This document shows positions 24,590-34,300 of a stretch of 64,000 bases of DNA, piece by piece. A program made the translations under genes and the position numbers. The stretch lies in assembly GCA_041675285.1 (NCBI GenBank), contig JBAYTZ010000002.1:310001-374000 (forward strand), read 5' to 3'. The notes below the pieces were generated by a model. The model worked only from the letters and a program-made list of their open reading frames with translations, was not told the DNA's origin and ran no database searches. Source of the stretch: Candidatus Delongbacteria bacterium (lineage in GTDB: Bacteria > CAIWAD01). The number at the start of each line of letters is the position of its first letter. Position 1 is the first letter of the stretch.

Positions 24590-25567
24590 ATGATCTCTCG
24601 CACTTGGACCCGGCTGGTGCTGTTGGCCTGTGTGGCCGGACTGGCGGGTTCCCTGCAGGCGGCCCCGGTCCAGGTGGACAAGGCCATCCCTGTCTACAAG
24701 AAGGTGGAAGGCATCAAGGGCAACGCCAATTCCATCGGTTCCGACACCATGAACAACCTGATGGCCCTCTGGCTGGAAGCCTTCCGCAAGCACTATCCGC
24801 AGGTGACCATCCAAATCGAAGGCAAGGGCAGCTCCACGGCGCCGCCGGCCCTGATCGAGGGCACGGCCCAGTTCGGCCCCATGTCCCGCCCGATGAAGAG
24901 CAGCGAGATCGACCAGTTCGAAGCCAAGTTCGGCTTCGCGCCCACGGCCATCAAAACCTCCCTGGACGCCCTGGCTGTGTTCGTGCCCAAGAGCAACCCG
25001 GTGGCCGGGCTGGGTCTGGACCAGGTGGACGCCATGTTCAGCACCACGCGCGCCCGGGGCCTGAAGCCCATCACCACCTGGAGCCAAGCGGGAGTCAAGG
25101 GCGCGCTGGCCGGCAAGCCCATCAGCCTCTACGGCCGCAACAGCGCCAGCGGCACCTACGGCTACTTCAAGGAGCACGCCCTGAAGAAGGGCGACTTCCT
25201 GGGCACGGTCAAGGAGCAGCCCGGCAGCGCGGCCGTGGTGCAGGGCGTGGAGAAGGATCCCGCCGGCGTGGGCTACTCGGGCATCGGCTACGTCACCAGC
25301 GGCGTGCGCGCCGTGCCCATCGGCGAGACGGCCCAGGGTCCCTTCTACGAAGCCAGCTACAAGAACGTGCTGACGGGCAACTACCCGCTGGCCCGCCCGC
25401 TGCTGCTCTACGTGGCGAAGAATCCCAACAAGCCGCTGGATCCCCTGACGCGGGAATTCCTCAAGTTCATCCTGAGCCAGGAAGGCCAGCAGATCGTGGT
25501 GAAGGACGGTTACCTGCCCCTGCCCGCCGCCATGGTGAAGCAGGAGCTGGCCAAACTGGGCAAGTAG
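24590..25567 (+). CDS. pstS: PstS, periplasmic phosphate-binding protein
   Basis: 325 residues; ATG 24590 follows CAGGAGA, whereas the earlier in-frame start at 24524 has no such site. Signal peptide residues 1-22 end at SLQA-APV. Phosphate-contact segments of the family are visible: SIGSDTMNN, EGKGSSTAPPAL, MSRPMKSSEI, YGRNSASGTYGYF and GVGYSGIGYV. It captures phosphate in the periplasm for the PstCAB importer encoded directly downstream with no gap (next ATG at 25568). Probably induced at low phosphate through the phased repeats upstream. Confidence 0.94.
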   Translation: MISRTWTRLVLLACVAGLAGSLQAAPVQVDKAIPVYKKVEGIKGNANSIGSDTMNNLMALWLEAFRKHYPQVTIQIEGKGSSTAPPALIEGTAQFGPMSRPMKSSEIDQFEAKFGFAPTAIKTSLDALAVFVPKSNPVAGLGLDQVDAMFSTTRARGLKPITTWSQAGVKGALAGKPISLYGRNSASGTYGYFKEHALKKGDFLGTVKEQPGSAAVVQGVEKDPAGVGYSGIGYVTSGVRAVPIGETAQGPFYEASYKNVLTGNYPLARPLLLYVAKNPNKPLDPLTREFLKFILSQEGQQIVVKDGYLPLPAAMVKQELAKLGK

Positions 25568-27796
25568 ATGCCGACAAGCGGAACCCCGGCCTCCGGTCGC
25601 CCTGCGACCGGAGGTCCTTCCCGCCGGCGGCGCGTGCTGGCCGACCGGACAGCCGCCTTCCTGATCGCCGGCGGCGGGATCAGCGTGGTGCTGGCCATCC
25701 TGCTGATCTTCATCTTCGTGGGTCGGGAGGCCCTGCCGCTGGCCCGGGGTTCCCACCTGGGAAGCGCCGTGACGCTGCCGGCCGCGGAGAACCTGGCCCT
25801 GCTGGCGGGCACGGACCCCTTCCAGGATCTGGCCTGGAGCCTGGACTCCCTGGGCGGCCTGCACCTGGCGGACCGGGTCCGCGCCACGGCCACGCGCCTG
25901 AGTTTTCCCCTGGACAGCCTGGAACACCTGAGCGCGACGGCCCTGGAGGGCGGCGTGCGGGCGGACCGCTTCGCCCTGGGAACCAGCGCTGGCCGCCTGC
26001 TGCTGGCCCGCGTCCGGGTGAGCCGCGTGCTGGACGAGGGCGCGCCCCACAGCACGGCGGAACTCGAGAGCGTGGTGCCCACCCTGCCCGTGGACAGTCT
26101 GGCGGACGCCGCCAGCGCCGGCCTGCCGGTGGAACTGCTGGCCTTCGGGCGCGGGGACAACTACAGCCTGCTAGCCTGGACCGCCGGCGGCCGGCTGCAG
26201 TTGGCCCTGGAGGACCGCGAGTCCGAGAGCTGGACGCGCCTGGCGCCGCCCACCGAGCTGGCCGGCCTGCAGGTCGCGACCCTGGCCGTGGCCCCCACCG
26301 GGGAAGGGTTGGCCCTGGCCGACGCCGCGGGCGAACTGATCGTGCTCGCCGCCGCGCCGGAGGGGGCGAGCGTGGTGGAGCGCCGCGCCACGGGATTGGC
26401 GGGCAGGGTCACGAGCCTGGCCTTCCTGATCGGCGGCAACCGCTTGGTGGCAGGGGACGAGCGCGGCGGGCTGGCCAGCCTGGTGGAAGTCCAGGGGGAG
26501 GATGGGGTCCACTGGATCTCCGGCGAGCCGCTGGAGAGCCACGGCGCGCCGATCACGCGCCTGCTGCCTGGTCCGCGCGACCGCAGCCTGCTGTCGGTGG
26601 ACGCCGCGGGTCACGGGATCCTGCACTACGTGACCACCGGCCGCACGCTGCTGGAAGAGGAGCTGGGCGCGACGACCGCTTCGTTCGGTCCGCGCGGCGA
26701 CGCGCTGGTGCTGGCGGGGCCGGGACTGCTGAAGGCCGTGGAACTGGCCAACCCGCACCCCGAAGTCAGTTGGCGCGCGCTGTTCGGGCGCCTGCAATAT
26801 GAATCCTACGAGGGCCGCCAGTCCGTCTGGCAGTCCACGGGCGGCGGCGACGACTTCGAGCCCAAGTTCAGCCTGCTGCCGCTGATCTTCGGCACCCTCA
26901 AGGGCACCTTCTTCGCGCTGCTGATCAGCGTGCCGCTGGCCCTGCTCGGGGCGATCTACATCTCCCAGTTCGCGCCCACCTGGCTGGCGCGCACCATCAA
27001 ACCCGCCATCGAGATCATGGCCGCCCTGCCCAGCGTGATCATCGGCTTCCTGGCGGGACTGGTCTTCGCCCCCTATCTGGAGCAGCACTTCACGGCCCTG
27101 CTGGCCTTCGTGGTGCTGCTGCCCCTGTTGATCCTGGCCATGGTCCCGGTCTGGGCGCGGATCCCGGGCCACAAGCTGGGGCCCAAGGGCCTGCCGCAGC
27201 TGGCCCAGGGCCTGGTGCTGAGTCTGCTCGCCCTGGGACTGGCCTACGGCCTGGCGCCCTGGCTGGACGCCACGGTCTTCGGCGGCAGCCTGATCGTCTG
27301 GCTGCAGGAGAAGGCCGGCGTGGTCTACGACCAGCGCAACAGCCTGGTGGTGGGCTTCGCGCTGGGCTTCGCGGTCATCCCGATCATCTTCACCATGGCC
27401 GAGGACGCCCTCTCCAACGTGCCGGACGCGCTGGTGAGCGCCTCGCTGGCCCTGGGGGCCTCGCGCTGGACCACCGTGGCCCGCGTGGTGCTGCCCGGTG
27501 CCGCGGCGGGCGTGTTCGCGGCCATCATGATCGGGCTGGGCCGGGCCATCGGTGAGACGATGATCGTGCTGATGGCCACGGGCAACACGCCCGTGATGGA
27601 CATCAGTCCGCTCAACGGCTTCCGCGCCATGAGCGCGTGCATCGCCGTGGAAATCCCCGAGGCGCCGCTGGGCAGCACGCTCTACCGCCTGCTCTTCCTG
27701 ACGGCCCTGCTGCTCTTCCTGTTCACCTTCGCCATCAACAGCGCGGCCAGCTGGATCGGGGAGCGCCTGCGCAAGAGCCACGGGAGGATCTCGTGA
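25568..27796 (+). CDS. pstC: PstC, phosphate ABC transporter permease with large periplasmic propeller insert
   Basis: 742 residues, far longer than the usual 300 or so. After an N-terminal helix (TAAFLIAGGGISVVLAILLIFIF) there is a roughly 370-residue periplasmic insert with WD-like repeats (ATLAVAPTGEGLALADAAGE, TSLAFLIGGNRLVAGDE). The permease part starts near residue 440 (FSLLPLIFGTLKGT) and carries the cytoplasmic ATPase-contact loop ASLALGASRW-x13-AAG near 625. This is the COG4590 form known from Pseudomonas and Shewanella. It starts immediately after the pstS stop and its own stop overlaps the pstA GTG start. Confidence 0.9.
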   Translation: MPTSGTPASGRPATGGPSRRRRVLADRTAAFLIAGGGISVVLAILLIFIFVGREALPLARGSHLGSAVTLPAAENLALLAGTDPFQDLAWSLDSLGGLHLADRVRATATRLSFPLDSLEHLSATALEGGVRADRFALGTSAGRLLLARVRVSRVLDEGAPHSTAELESVVPTLPVDSLADAASAGLPVELLAFGRGDNYSLLAWTAGGRLQLALEDRESESWTRLAPPTELAGLQVATLAVAPTGEGLALADAAGELIVLAAAPEGASVVERRATGLAGRVTSLAFLIGGNRLVAGDERGGLASLVEVQGEDGVHWISGEPLESHGAPITRLLPGPRDRSLLSVDAAGHGILHYVTTGRTLLEEELGATTASFGPRGDALVLAGPGLLKAVELANPHPEVSWRALFGRLQYESYEGRQSVWQSTGGGDDFEPKFSLLPLIFGTLKGTFFALLISVPLALLGAIYISQFAPTWLARTIKPAIEIMAALPSVIIGFLAGLVFAPYLEQHFTALLAFVVLLPLLILAMVPVWARIPGHKLGPKGLPQLAQGLVLSLLALGLAYGLAPWLDATVFGGSLIVWLQEKAGVVYDQRNSLVVGFALGFAVIPIIFTMAEDALSNVPDALVSASLALGASRWTTVARVVLPGAAAGVFAAIMIGLGRAIGETMIVLMATGNTPVMDISPLNGFRAMSACIAVEIPEAPLGSTLYRLLFLTALLLFLFTFAINSAASWIGERLRKSHGRIS

Positions 27797-29399
27797 GCGC
27801 GCGTCTGTTGACTCCGGCCAAGGGCCGCTCCGGCACGCGGGACAGCGTGCCCGTGATGGTCACCGGGCTGGGCCTGGTGCTGATCCTGCTGATGCTGCTC
27901 CTCGTGCTCTGGCTGATCCTCTCCCGCGGTCTGGCGGCCTTCTGGCCCCAGCGGCTGGAGCGTTTCGAATTGAAAGACGGCAACGTGCTGCTGGGCGAGG
28001 TCTGGGAGCGGATGGAGACCCCGGAGGGCGGCCGCCTGCGGCTGCGGGTGGGCAACCGCGAACTGACGGGTCAGGACATCGTGCTGCTGGAGCAGTCGGA
28101 GATCGCCACCGTCACCCGGCCCCGGGACGCCGTGCTGGTGGAACGCAACGAGAACGGCGTCTTCCTGGGCTGGCTGGACGGCCTGTCCGGGCCGGGCGTG
28201 GAGATCCAGGGCGACTCGCCCCGCTTGCGCAGCCAGCTCGATCTGGCCGTGGAGCGCGTGGGGGAACTGGACGAATACTTGCTGCGCCAGCAGGAGCAGG
28301 CCCGCCGCCTGTCCCTCAAGCGCGGCCGTTGGGAAGAGGAGCTGGAGCGCGGACAGGAGAGTCCGGCCGGGGTCGCCGCCCTGCAGGAGAAACTGGACGC
28401 CAGCGCCCTGCGCCTGAGCGGGCTGGAGGCCAGCCTGGACAGCCTGCGCGCCGCCGCGGACCTCTGGACCCTGCGCCTGCGAACGGCGGACGGATCCCAG
28501 GCCGAGCTGCCGCTCTTGCAGGTGGTGCGCTGGGTGCCGGCCAATGAGATTGGCACGGCGGGCCGCCTGAGCCTCTATGGCCGCCGGCTCTGGGGCTTTC
28601 TGACAGAGGATCCGCGGGAGTCCAACACCGCGGGCGGGATCTGGCCGGCCATGTTCGGCACAGTGCTGATGGTCCTGCTGATGTCCCTGGCCGCCGCGCC
28701 GCTGGGCGTGATGACCGCCGTCTACCTGCACGACTACGCGCGCCAGGGCCTGGTGGTGCGGCTGATCCGGCTCTCCGTCAACAACCTGGCCGGCGTGCCC
28801 TCCATCGTGTTCGGCATCTTCGGGCTGGGCTTCTTCATCTACTTCACGGGCGGCACGCTGGACGAGGCCTTCTTTCCGGGGCGCCTGCCCGAGCCCACCT
28901 TCGGCACGGGCGGCATCCTCTGGGCCAGCCTGACCCTGGCGCTGCTCACGCTGCCCGTGGTGGTGGTGGCCACGCTGGAGGGCCTGGGCGCCGTCTCGCG
29001 CACCACGCGCATGGCCGCCCTGGCGCTGGGCGCCACGCGCTGGCAGATGATCCGCCAGGTGGTGCTGCCCAATGCCATGCCGGGCATCCTGACGGGCCTG
29101 ATCCTGGCCGTCAGCCGCGCCGCGGGCGAGGTGGCTCCGCTGATGATCACGGGCGTGGTCAAGCTGGCGCCCAGCCTGGCCCTGGACGGGGACGCGCCCT
29201 TCCTGCACCTGGACCGCAAGTTCATGCACCTGGGCTTCCACATCTACGACCTGGGCTTCCAGAGCCCCAACGTGGAGGCGGCCAAGCCCATGCTCTTCGG
29301 CACGGCCCTGCTGCTGATCGGCATCGTGCTGCTGCTCAACCTGACGGCCATCCTGCTGCGCAATCATCTGCGCAAGCGCTACAAACAGGCGGCGTTCTA

Positions 29400-29400
<1 letters not shown>
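27793..29400 (+). CDS. pstA: PstA, phosphate ABC transporter permease with coiled-coil insert
   Basis: 535 residues from GTG 27793 (GTGA overlap with pstC; GGGAGGATCTC upstream). An N-terminal helix (LVLILLMLLLVLWLILSRGL) is followed by a periplasmic insert of about 220 residues with a charged coiled-coil stretch (LRQQEQARRLSLKRGRWEEE), then the permease domain with the ATPase-contact loop LALGATRWQMIRQVVLP near residue 410. With PstC it forms the phosphate channel. The insert matches the extended PstA type that accompanies extended PstC. The stop shares one base with the pstB ATG. Confidence 0.92.
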
Positions 29401-30203
<803 letters not shown>

Positions 30204-30222
30204 TTGCGCGCGGGAGGAGACC

Positions 30223-30948
30223 ATGACCAAGCACATGCTGCACGCCCTGGACCAGCTCAAGGAGCGCGTGGAGGAGCTGGGCCGCACGGTCCAGCGCTCC
30301 GTGGCCGACGCCCTGCAGAGCGTGATGACCCGCGACGAGACCCTGGCCCTGCGCGTGATCGAGGGCGACCGGGCCATCGACCAGGCCGAGGTGGAGGTGG
30401 AGGAGGAGTGCCTGAAGGTGCTGGCCCTGCACCAGCCTGTCGCCACGGACCTGCGCCTGCTGGTGGGCGTGCTGAAGCTCAACAACGACCTGGAGCGCAT
30501 CGGCGACCTGGCCGTGAACATCGCCGGCAACGCGGGCAAGATCAACCTGGAGGGCGACCCGCGCCTGACGGAGATCCTGCTGCGGCTGGCCGGCCGCAGC
30601 CAGGACATGCTGCAGCAGGGCCTGGACAGCCTGATGCGCCAGGACAGCCAGCTGGCCCTGCGGGTCTGCGCCGCCGACGACGATGTGGACCACCTCTACT
30701 CGCTGTTCCGCTCGGCGATCCAGGAGACCCTGGCGGCGGACCAGGGCGCCCGCAGCCTGCAGCGCATCGAGTGCCTGATGCGCGCCATCAGCGTCAGCCG
30801 CAGCCTGGAGCGCATCGCCGACCACGCCACCAACATCGCCGAGGATGTGATCTACATGGCGACGGGGGAAATCCCCCGCCACGGTGCCCTGCGCGACCTG
30901 CGCCTCTGGCAGGGCCGCAACGCCAGCGGGGAGACGGGGACCAGCTGA
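30223..30948 (+). CDS. phoU: PhoU, phosphate signalling regulator
   Basis: 241 residues, ATG 30223 after GGGAGGAG. It has the PhoU two-repeat three-helix pattern with conserved metal-binding E/D motifs: LKLNNDLERIGDLAVNIA in repeat one and AISVSRSLERIADHATNIAED in repeat two. PhoU links the Pst transporter to the PhoR/PhoB two-component system and prevents over-import of phosphate. It is the last canonical gene of the pst operon; no phoR/phoB pair is present in the window. Confidence 0.95.
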   Translation: MTKHMLHALDQLKERVEELGRTVQRSVADALQSVMTRDETLALRVIEGDRAIDQAEVEVEEECLKVLALHQPVATDLRLLVGVLKLNNDLERIGDLAVNIAGNAGKINLEGDPRLTEILLRLAGRSQDMLQQGLDSLMRQDSQLALRVCAADDDVDHLYSLFRSAIQETLAADQGARSLQRIECLMRAISVSRSLERIADHATNIAEDVIYMATGEIPRHGALRDLRLWQGRNASGETGTS

Positions 30949-31004
30949 CAGTCAACAACCGAACCTGACCACCGCATCAATCCAACTTTTCAAAGGAGTC
31001 GACC

Positions 31005-32081
31005 ATGACCAAGTGGATGCTATTGCCTGTTCTGTTCGCGGCGCTCACGGCGGGCAGTGCCCGGGCGGCGGACGTGTCCAGCCTGATCTTCTACGATTTC
31101 ACCCACGACGCCACCGAGGGCGGCACGGCGGACGGGGCCTTCAACCTGGGCCGCGCCTATCTGACGGCTACCGGCGCGCCGTCGGAGCAGATCGCCTACA
31201 AGATCCAGTTCGACGCCGGCATGTTGAAGACTTACAGCCTGAAGAGCGGGACCACCTCGGTTACCGACTCCGACGGCGACACCGTGGCCATCAACACCTA
31301 CAGCCTGTCCGGGGCCGACGCGGGCTACTACCTCTACGTCAAGAACGCCTACGTGGACTGGACCAACTCCCTGGGCAAGTGGACCATCGGCATGCAGGGC
31401 ATGAACATGTTCAACGTGCAGGAGGCCACCTTCGGCAACCGCTTCGTGGAGAAGCCGCTGATGGACATCCACGGCTTCTCCTCCAGCGCGGACATGGGCC
31501 TGGGCTACGCGCGCGAGTTCGGGCTGCTGAAGGCCAGCCTGCTCTACACCAACGGCACGGGCTACAAGAAGGCCGAGAACGACAAGTACAAGAAGCTCTC
31601 CGTGCAGCTGGCGACGGGGGAGACGGCCCTGAACAAGAAGGACGGCTGGAACGCCGGCCTGGTCTACAGCATGGAGCCGGTGAGCGCGGACGACAGCAAA
31701 TCGGTGCTGGGCCTGTTCGGCGGCTGGGCCGGGATGGGCCTGCGCGCGGGCCTGGAGTTCGACACCAAGACCACCACGGGCGCCACCGACCTGACCGAGC
31801 AGATCATCGGCCTCTACGGCGACTACAAGCTCTCCTTCGCCCCCGGCCTGTCCGTTTTCGGCAGCCTGGACATGTACGATCCCAACACGGACGACGTGAC
31901 CGACAACGCCGGCACGCCCCTGGACGAGAGCAAGAACAACGAGACGGGGATCATCCTGGGCCTGAAGTACGCGCCGGTGAAGGGCCTGGTCATCGCCCCG
32001 AACCTGAAGACCATCGCCTACGAGGACTCCGACCGCGACGCCCTGACCTACTACCGGATCAACTTCGAATTGAAGATCTGA
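31005..32081 (+). CDS. Outer-membrane porin, phosphate-selective-porin-like (copy 1)
   Basis: 358 residues, ATG 31005 after AAAGGAG. The signal peptide ends at ARA-ADVSS. The mature protein is a run of amphipathic beta strands ending in the outer-membrane signature YYRINFELKI. The sequence resembles small OprP/OprO-type barrels, and its position 56 bases after phoU suggests that it lets phosphate through the outer membrane. A near-copy follows at 32409. The leaders of the two genes share CAAAGGAG and CGACCATGACCAAG. A GC-rich hairpin follows. Confidence 0.8.
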   Translation: MTKWMLLPVLFAALTAGSARAADVSSLIFYDFTHDATEGGTADGAFNLGRAYLTATGAPSEQIAYKIQFDAGMLKTYSLKSGTTSVTDSDGDTVAINTYSLSGADAGYYLYVKNAYVDWTNSLGKWTIGMQGMNMFNVQEATFGNRFVEKPLMDIHGFSSSADMGLGYAREFGLLKASLLYTNGTGYKKAENDKYKKLSVQLATGETALNKKDGWNAGLVYSMEPVSADDSKSVLGLFGGWAGMGLRAGLEFDTKTTTGATDLTEQIIGLYGDYKLSFAPGLSVFGSLDMYDPNTDDVTDNAGTPLDESKNNETGIILGLKYAPVKGLVIAPNLKTIAYEDSDRDALTYYRINFELKI

Positions 32082-32408
32082 CGCCAAGCCGGATCCGACC
32101 GATTTCCGGGCGGGGTGCGCGGCGACGCGCGCCCCGTTCGTGTATCCGGCCGGGCCGCGGGCCGGCGCTGGGCAGAAAGCGCCCCCCCAAGCGTCCAGCC
32201 GCCGGAGGGGGCTGATCCGGCCCTGGCAGGGCGCGCACCGCGCCCTGCGGCCGGCGGTCCACGGTGATGGGGCGCCGGATTCCGGCGGATCCGCCCGCCG
32301 GCCGGGCCGGGTGGCGCGGGGCTGGAAGGTCGGCCGTCCATGTGCCGATAACAGGTGGGACTGAATCCCTGGATGAATCAGACTCACCAATCCACAAAGG
32401 AGCCGACC
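32082..32408. terminator. Gap between the two porins with a terminator-like hairpin
   Basis: The stem CGGGGTGCGCG (32111-32121) pairs with CGCGCGCCCCG (32126-32136), one G-T pair, over a four-base loop and is followed by TTCG; the T run is poor, so it may only attenuate read-through. The remaining 270 bases are very GC-rich with many small inverted repeats (for example 32265-32320) and no gene. The second porin has its own ribosome site AAAGGAG (32396-32402). Confidence 0.5.
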
Positions 32409-33488
32409 ATGACCAAGCGCATTCTCTTGAGTGTCGTGTTCTCGTCCATGGCCGCAGGCGGACTGCTGGCGGCGGACGTCAGCAGCCTGATCTACTTCGA
32501 CTACACCCATGACGCCACCGAAGGCGGCACCAGCGACGGGGCGTTCAACTTTGTCCGCAGTTACCTGACCGTGACGGACAAGCCGGCGGACAACCTGGCC
32601 TACCGCGTGCAGTTCGACGCCGGCCAGCTGAAGAGCTACACGCTGGCCAGCGGCAGCACGACGCGCACGGATTCCGACGGCGACGTGGTGGACGTCAACA
32701 CCTACAGCCTGAGCAGCGCGGACGCGGGCTTCTACCTCTACGTGAAGAACGCCTGCGTGGACTGGAGCACGGACTGGGGCACCTGGACTCTCGGCGTCCA
32801 GCCCACCAACCTGAACTACACCCAGGACGCCACCTTTGGCAACCGCTTCGTGGACCTGCCGCTGATGGACACCCACGGCTTCGTCTCCAGCGCCGACCTG
32901 GGCGTGCGCTGGGGCAAGGACTTCGGCCTGCTCAAGGCCAGCGCCATGGTGGCCAACGGCGGCGGCTACAAGAAGAGCGAGACCGACCGCTTCAAGAAGT
33001 ACTCGGTCAATCTCTCGGCCGGCGAGCAGGCCCTGGCCAAGAAGGACGGCTGGAACGCGGGCGTGGCCTATTCGCTGGAGCCCTTCCAGGCGGTGGAGGT
33101 GGAGGACCGGACCGTGCTGGGTGTGTTCGGCGGCTGGGCCGGCATGGGCGCCCGGCTGGGCCTCGAGTACGACACCAAGACCACCACGGGCGCCACGGAC
33201 CTGGTCCAGACCATCCTGGGCGTCACGGCCAACTACAAGCTGCCCGTGGCCGGGCTGGAGGCCTTCTTCCGGCTGGACCTCTACGACCCCAACACGGATG
33301 ACGTGGCGGACAACGCCGGCACGCCCCTGGACGAGAGCAAGAACAACGAGACGACGATCCTGGCGGGCGTGAAGCTCTCGCCGGTGAAGGGCCTGGTCAT
33401 CGCGCCCAACCTGCGGCTGACCAGCTACGAGGATTCCGACCGCGACGCGCTGACCTACTATCGCGTCAACTTCGAGTTCAAGATCTGA
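32409..33488 (+). CDS. Outer-membrane porin, phosphate-selective-porin-like (copy 2)
   Basis: 359 residues from ATG 32409; the longer frame from 32355 has no ribosome site. Signal peptide ends at GLLA-ADVSS. Strand by strand it follows copy 1 (FDYTHDATEGGTSDGAF, FGGWAGMGARLG, YDPNTDDVADNAGTPLDES), ending in YYRVNFEFKI. A clear tandem duplicate with diverged periplasm-facing and loop residues. Probably also a phosphate or anion pore of the pst regulon. A strong terminator follows. Confidence 0.8.
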   Translation: MTKRILLSVVFSSMAAGGLLAADVSSLIYFDYTHDATEGGTSDGAFNFVRSYLTVTDKPADNLAYRVQFDAGQLKSYTLASGSTTRTDSDGDVVDVNTYSLSSADAGFYLYVKNACVDWSTDWGTWTLGVQPTNLNYTQDATFGNRFVDLPLMDTHGFVSSADLGVRWGKDFGLLKASAMVANGGGYKKSETDRFKKYSVNLSAGEQALAKKDGWNAGVAYSLEPFQAVEVEDRTVLGVFGGWAGMGARLGLEYDTKTTTGATDLVQTILGVTANYKLPVAGLEAFFRLDLYDPNTDDVADNAGTPLDESKNNETTILAGVKLSPVKGLVIAPNLRLTSYEDSDRDALTYYRVNFEFKI

Positions 33489-33515
33489 GCGGCTGCCCAG
33501 CCGGTCGGACCCAGG

Positions 33516-33550
33516 CGGGGTGCGCGAGTGGCGCGCCCCGCTTTTTTTTG
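33516..33550 (+). terminator. Strong terminator after the second porin
   Basis: GCGGGGTGCGC (33516-33526) pairs with GCGCGCCCCGC (33532-33542), one G-T pair, over a five-base loop and is followed by eight T (33543-33550). It probably ends the pst-porin region. Confidence 0.93.
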
Positions 33551-33567
33551 CGGGGATGCCCCGCTGT

Positions 33568-34299
33568 TCACCGGGCGACGGGACGGGCCCGCAGCACGCC
33601 CAGTCCGCCCAACAGGCGGATGATCCAATAAGCCGGATCCAGCTCGAACCAGCGGTGGGCGAAGTTCAGCCGGGTGGGCGCGTGGTGGTGGTTGTTCTGG
33701 TAGAGCTCCCCCAGGAGCAGCAGGTCCACGGGCAGCGTGTTGCGCGAGTGGTCGGCCGTGTCCCGGTGGTTGACGTAGCCGTATTTGTGGCCGGCCCAGT
33801 TGACGATGGCGCCGTGGATCGGCCCCATCAGCCAGTGGACGGGCAGCGCCGCCAGCCACCAGGGCGAGGGCGCCCAGAGCAGGTAGACCACCGTCCAGAC
33901 GCCGCCCAGCGTGATCCGCGTGGTCCAGGTGTCCGCCCAGCGATCGAAGGCCGGCCAGTCCGGCGTGTGGGCGGCCAGGCGCTCCAGCTCGGGGTTGTCC
34001 CGCCGGCGGGCCGCGTCGAAGTGGGTCAGGGTCTCGCGCAGCATGCCGATCACCGTGCGGTGCCGGATGGGGCTGTGCGGGTCGCGCGCCGTGTCGCTGT
34101 AGGCGTGGTGCTGGCGGTGCAGGATGGCGTAGGCCCGGGGGTTCAAGAAGGACGGGCTCTGGGCCAGGAAGGCCAGCACGTGAATCACGCGCTCCGCGCG
34201 CGGCGTCAGCTGGAACATCTGGTGCGACGCGTAGCGGTGGTGGTAGAAGGTTTGGAAGAACAGCGACGTGAACCAGTGGACGATCAGGAAGGGCCACAT
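33568..34299 (-). CDS. Membrane fatty-acyl desaturase
   Basis: 243 residues, ATG 34299, one base beyond the stop of the CFA-type gene. The three histidine boxes of acyl-CoA/lipid desaturases are present: HHRYASH (20-26), HRQHH (61-65) and NNHHH (202-206), plus NHR. Hydrophobic helices flank them. It introduces a double bond using a diiron centre and oxygen. It is the last gene of the six-gene lipid operon. It is short for the family, as the N-terminal helices are reduced. Confidence 0.85.
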   Translation of the reverse strand: MWPFLIVHWFTSLFFQTFYHHRYASHQMFQLTPRAERVIHVLAFLAQSPSFLNPRAYAILHRQHHAYSDTARDPHSPIRHRTVIGMLRETLTHFDAARRRDNPELERLAAHTPDWPAFDRWADTWTTRITLGGVWTVVYLLWAPSPWWLAALPVHWLMGPIHGAIVNWAGHKYGYVNHRDTADHSRNTLPVDLLLLGELYQNNHHHAPTRLNFAHRWFELDPAYWIIRLLGGLGVLRARPVAR

Positions 34300-34300
34300 C

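Noticed and set aside
33551..33565. Hairpin GCGGGG-ATG-CCCCGC as a terminator for the desaturase gene on the minus strand
   Set aside because: On the minus strand it is followed by A residues rather than T, so it does not meet the intrinsic terminator pattern.
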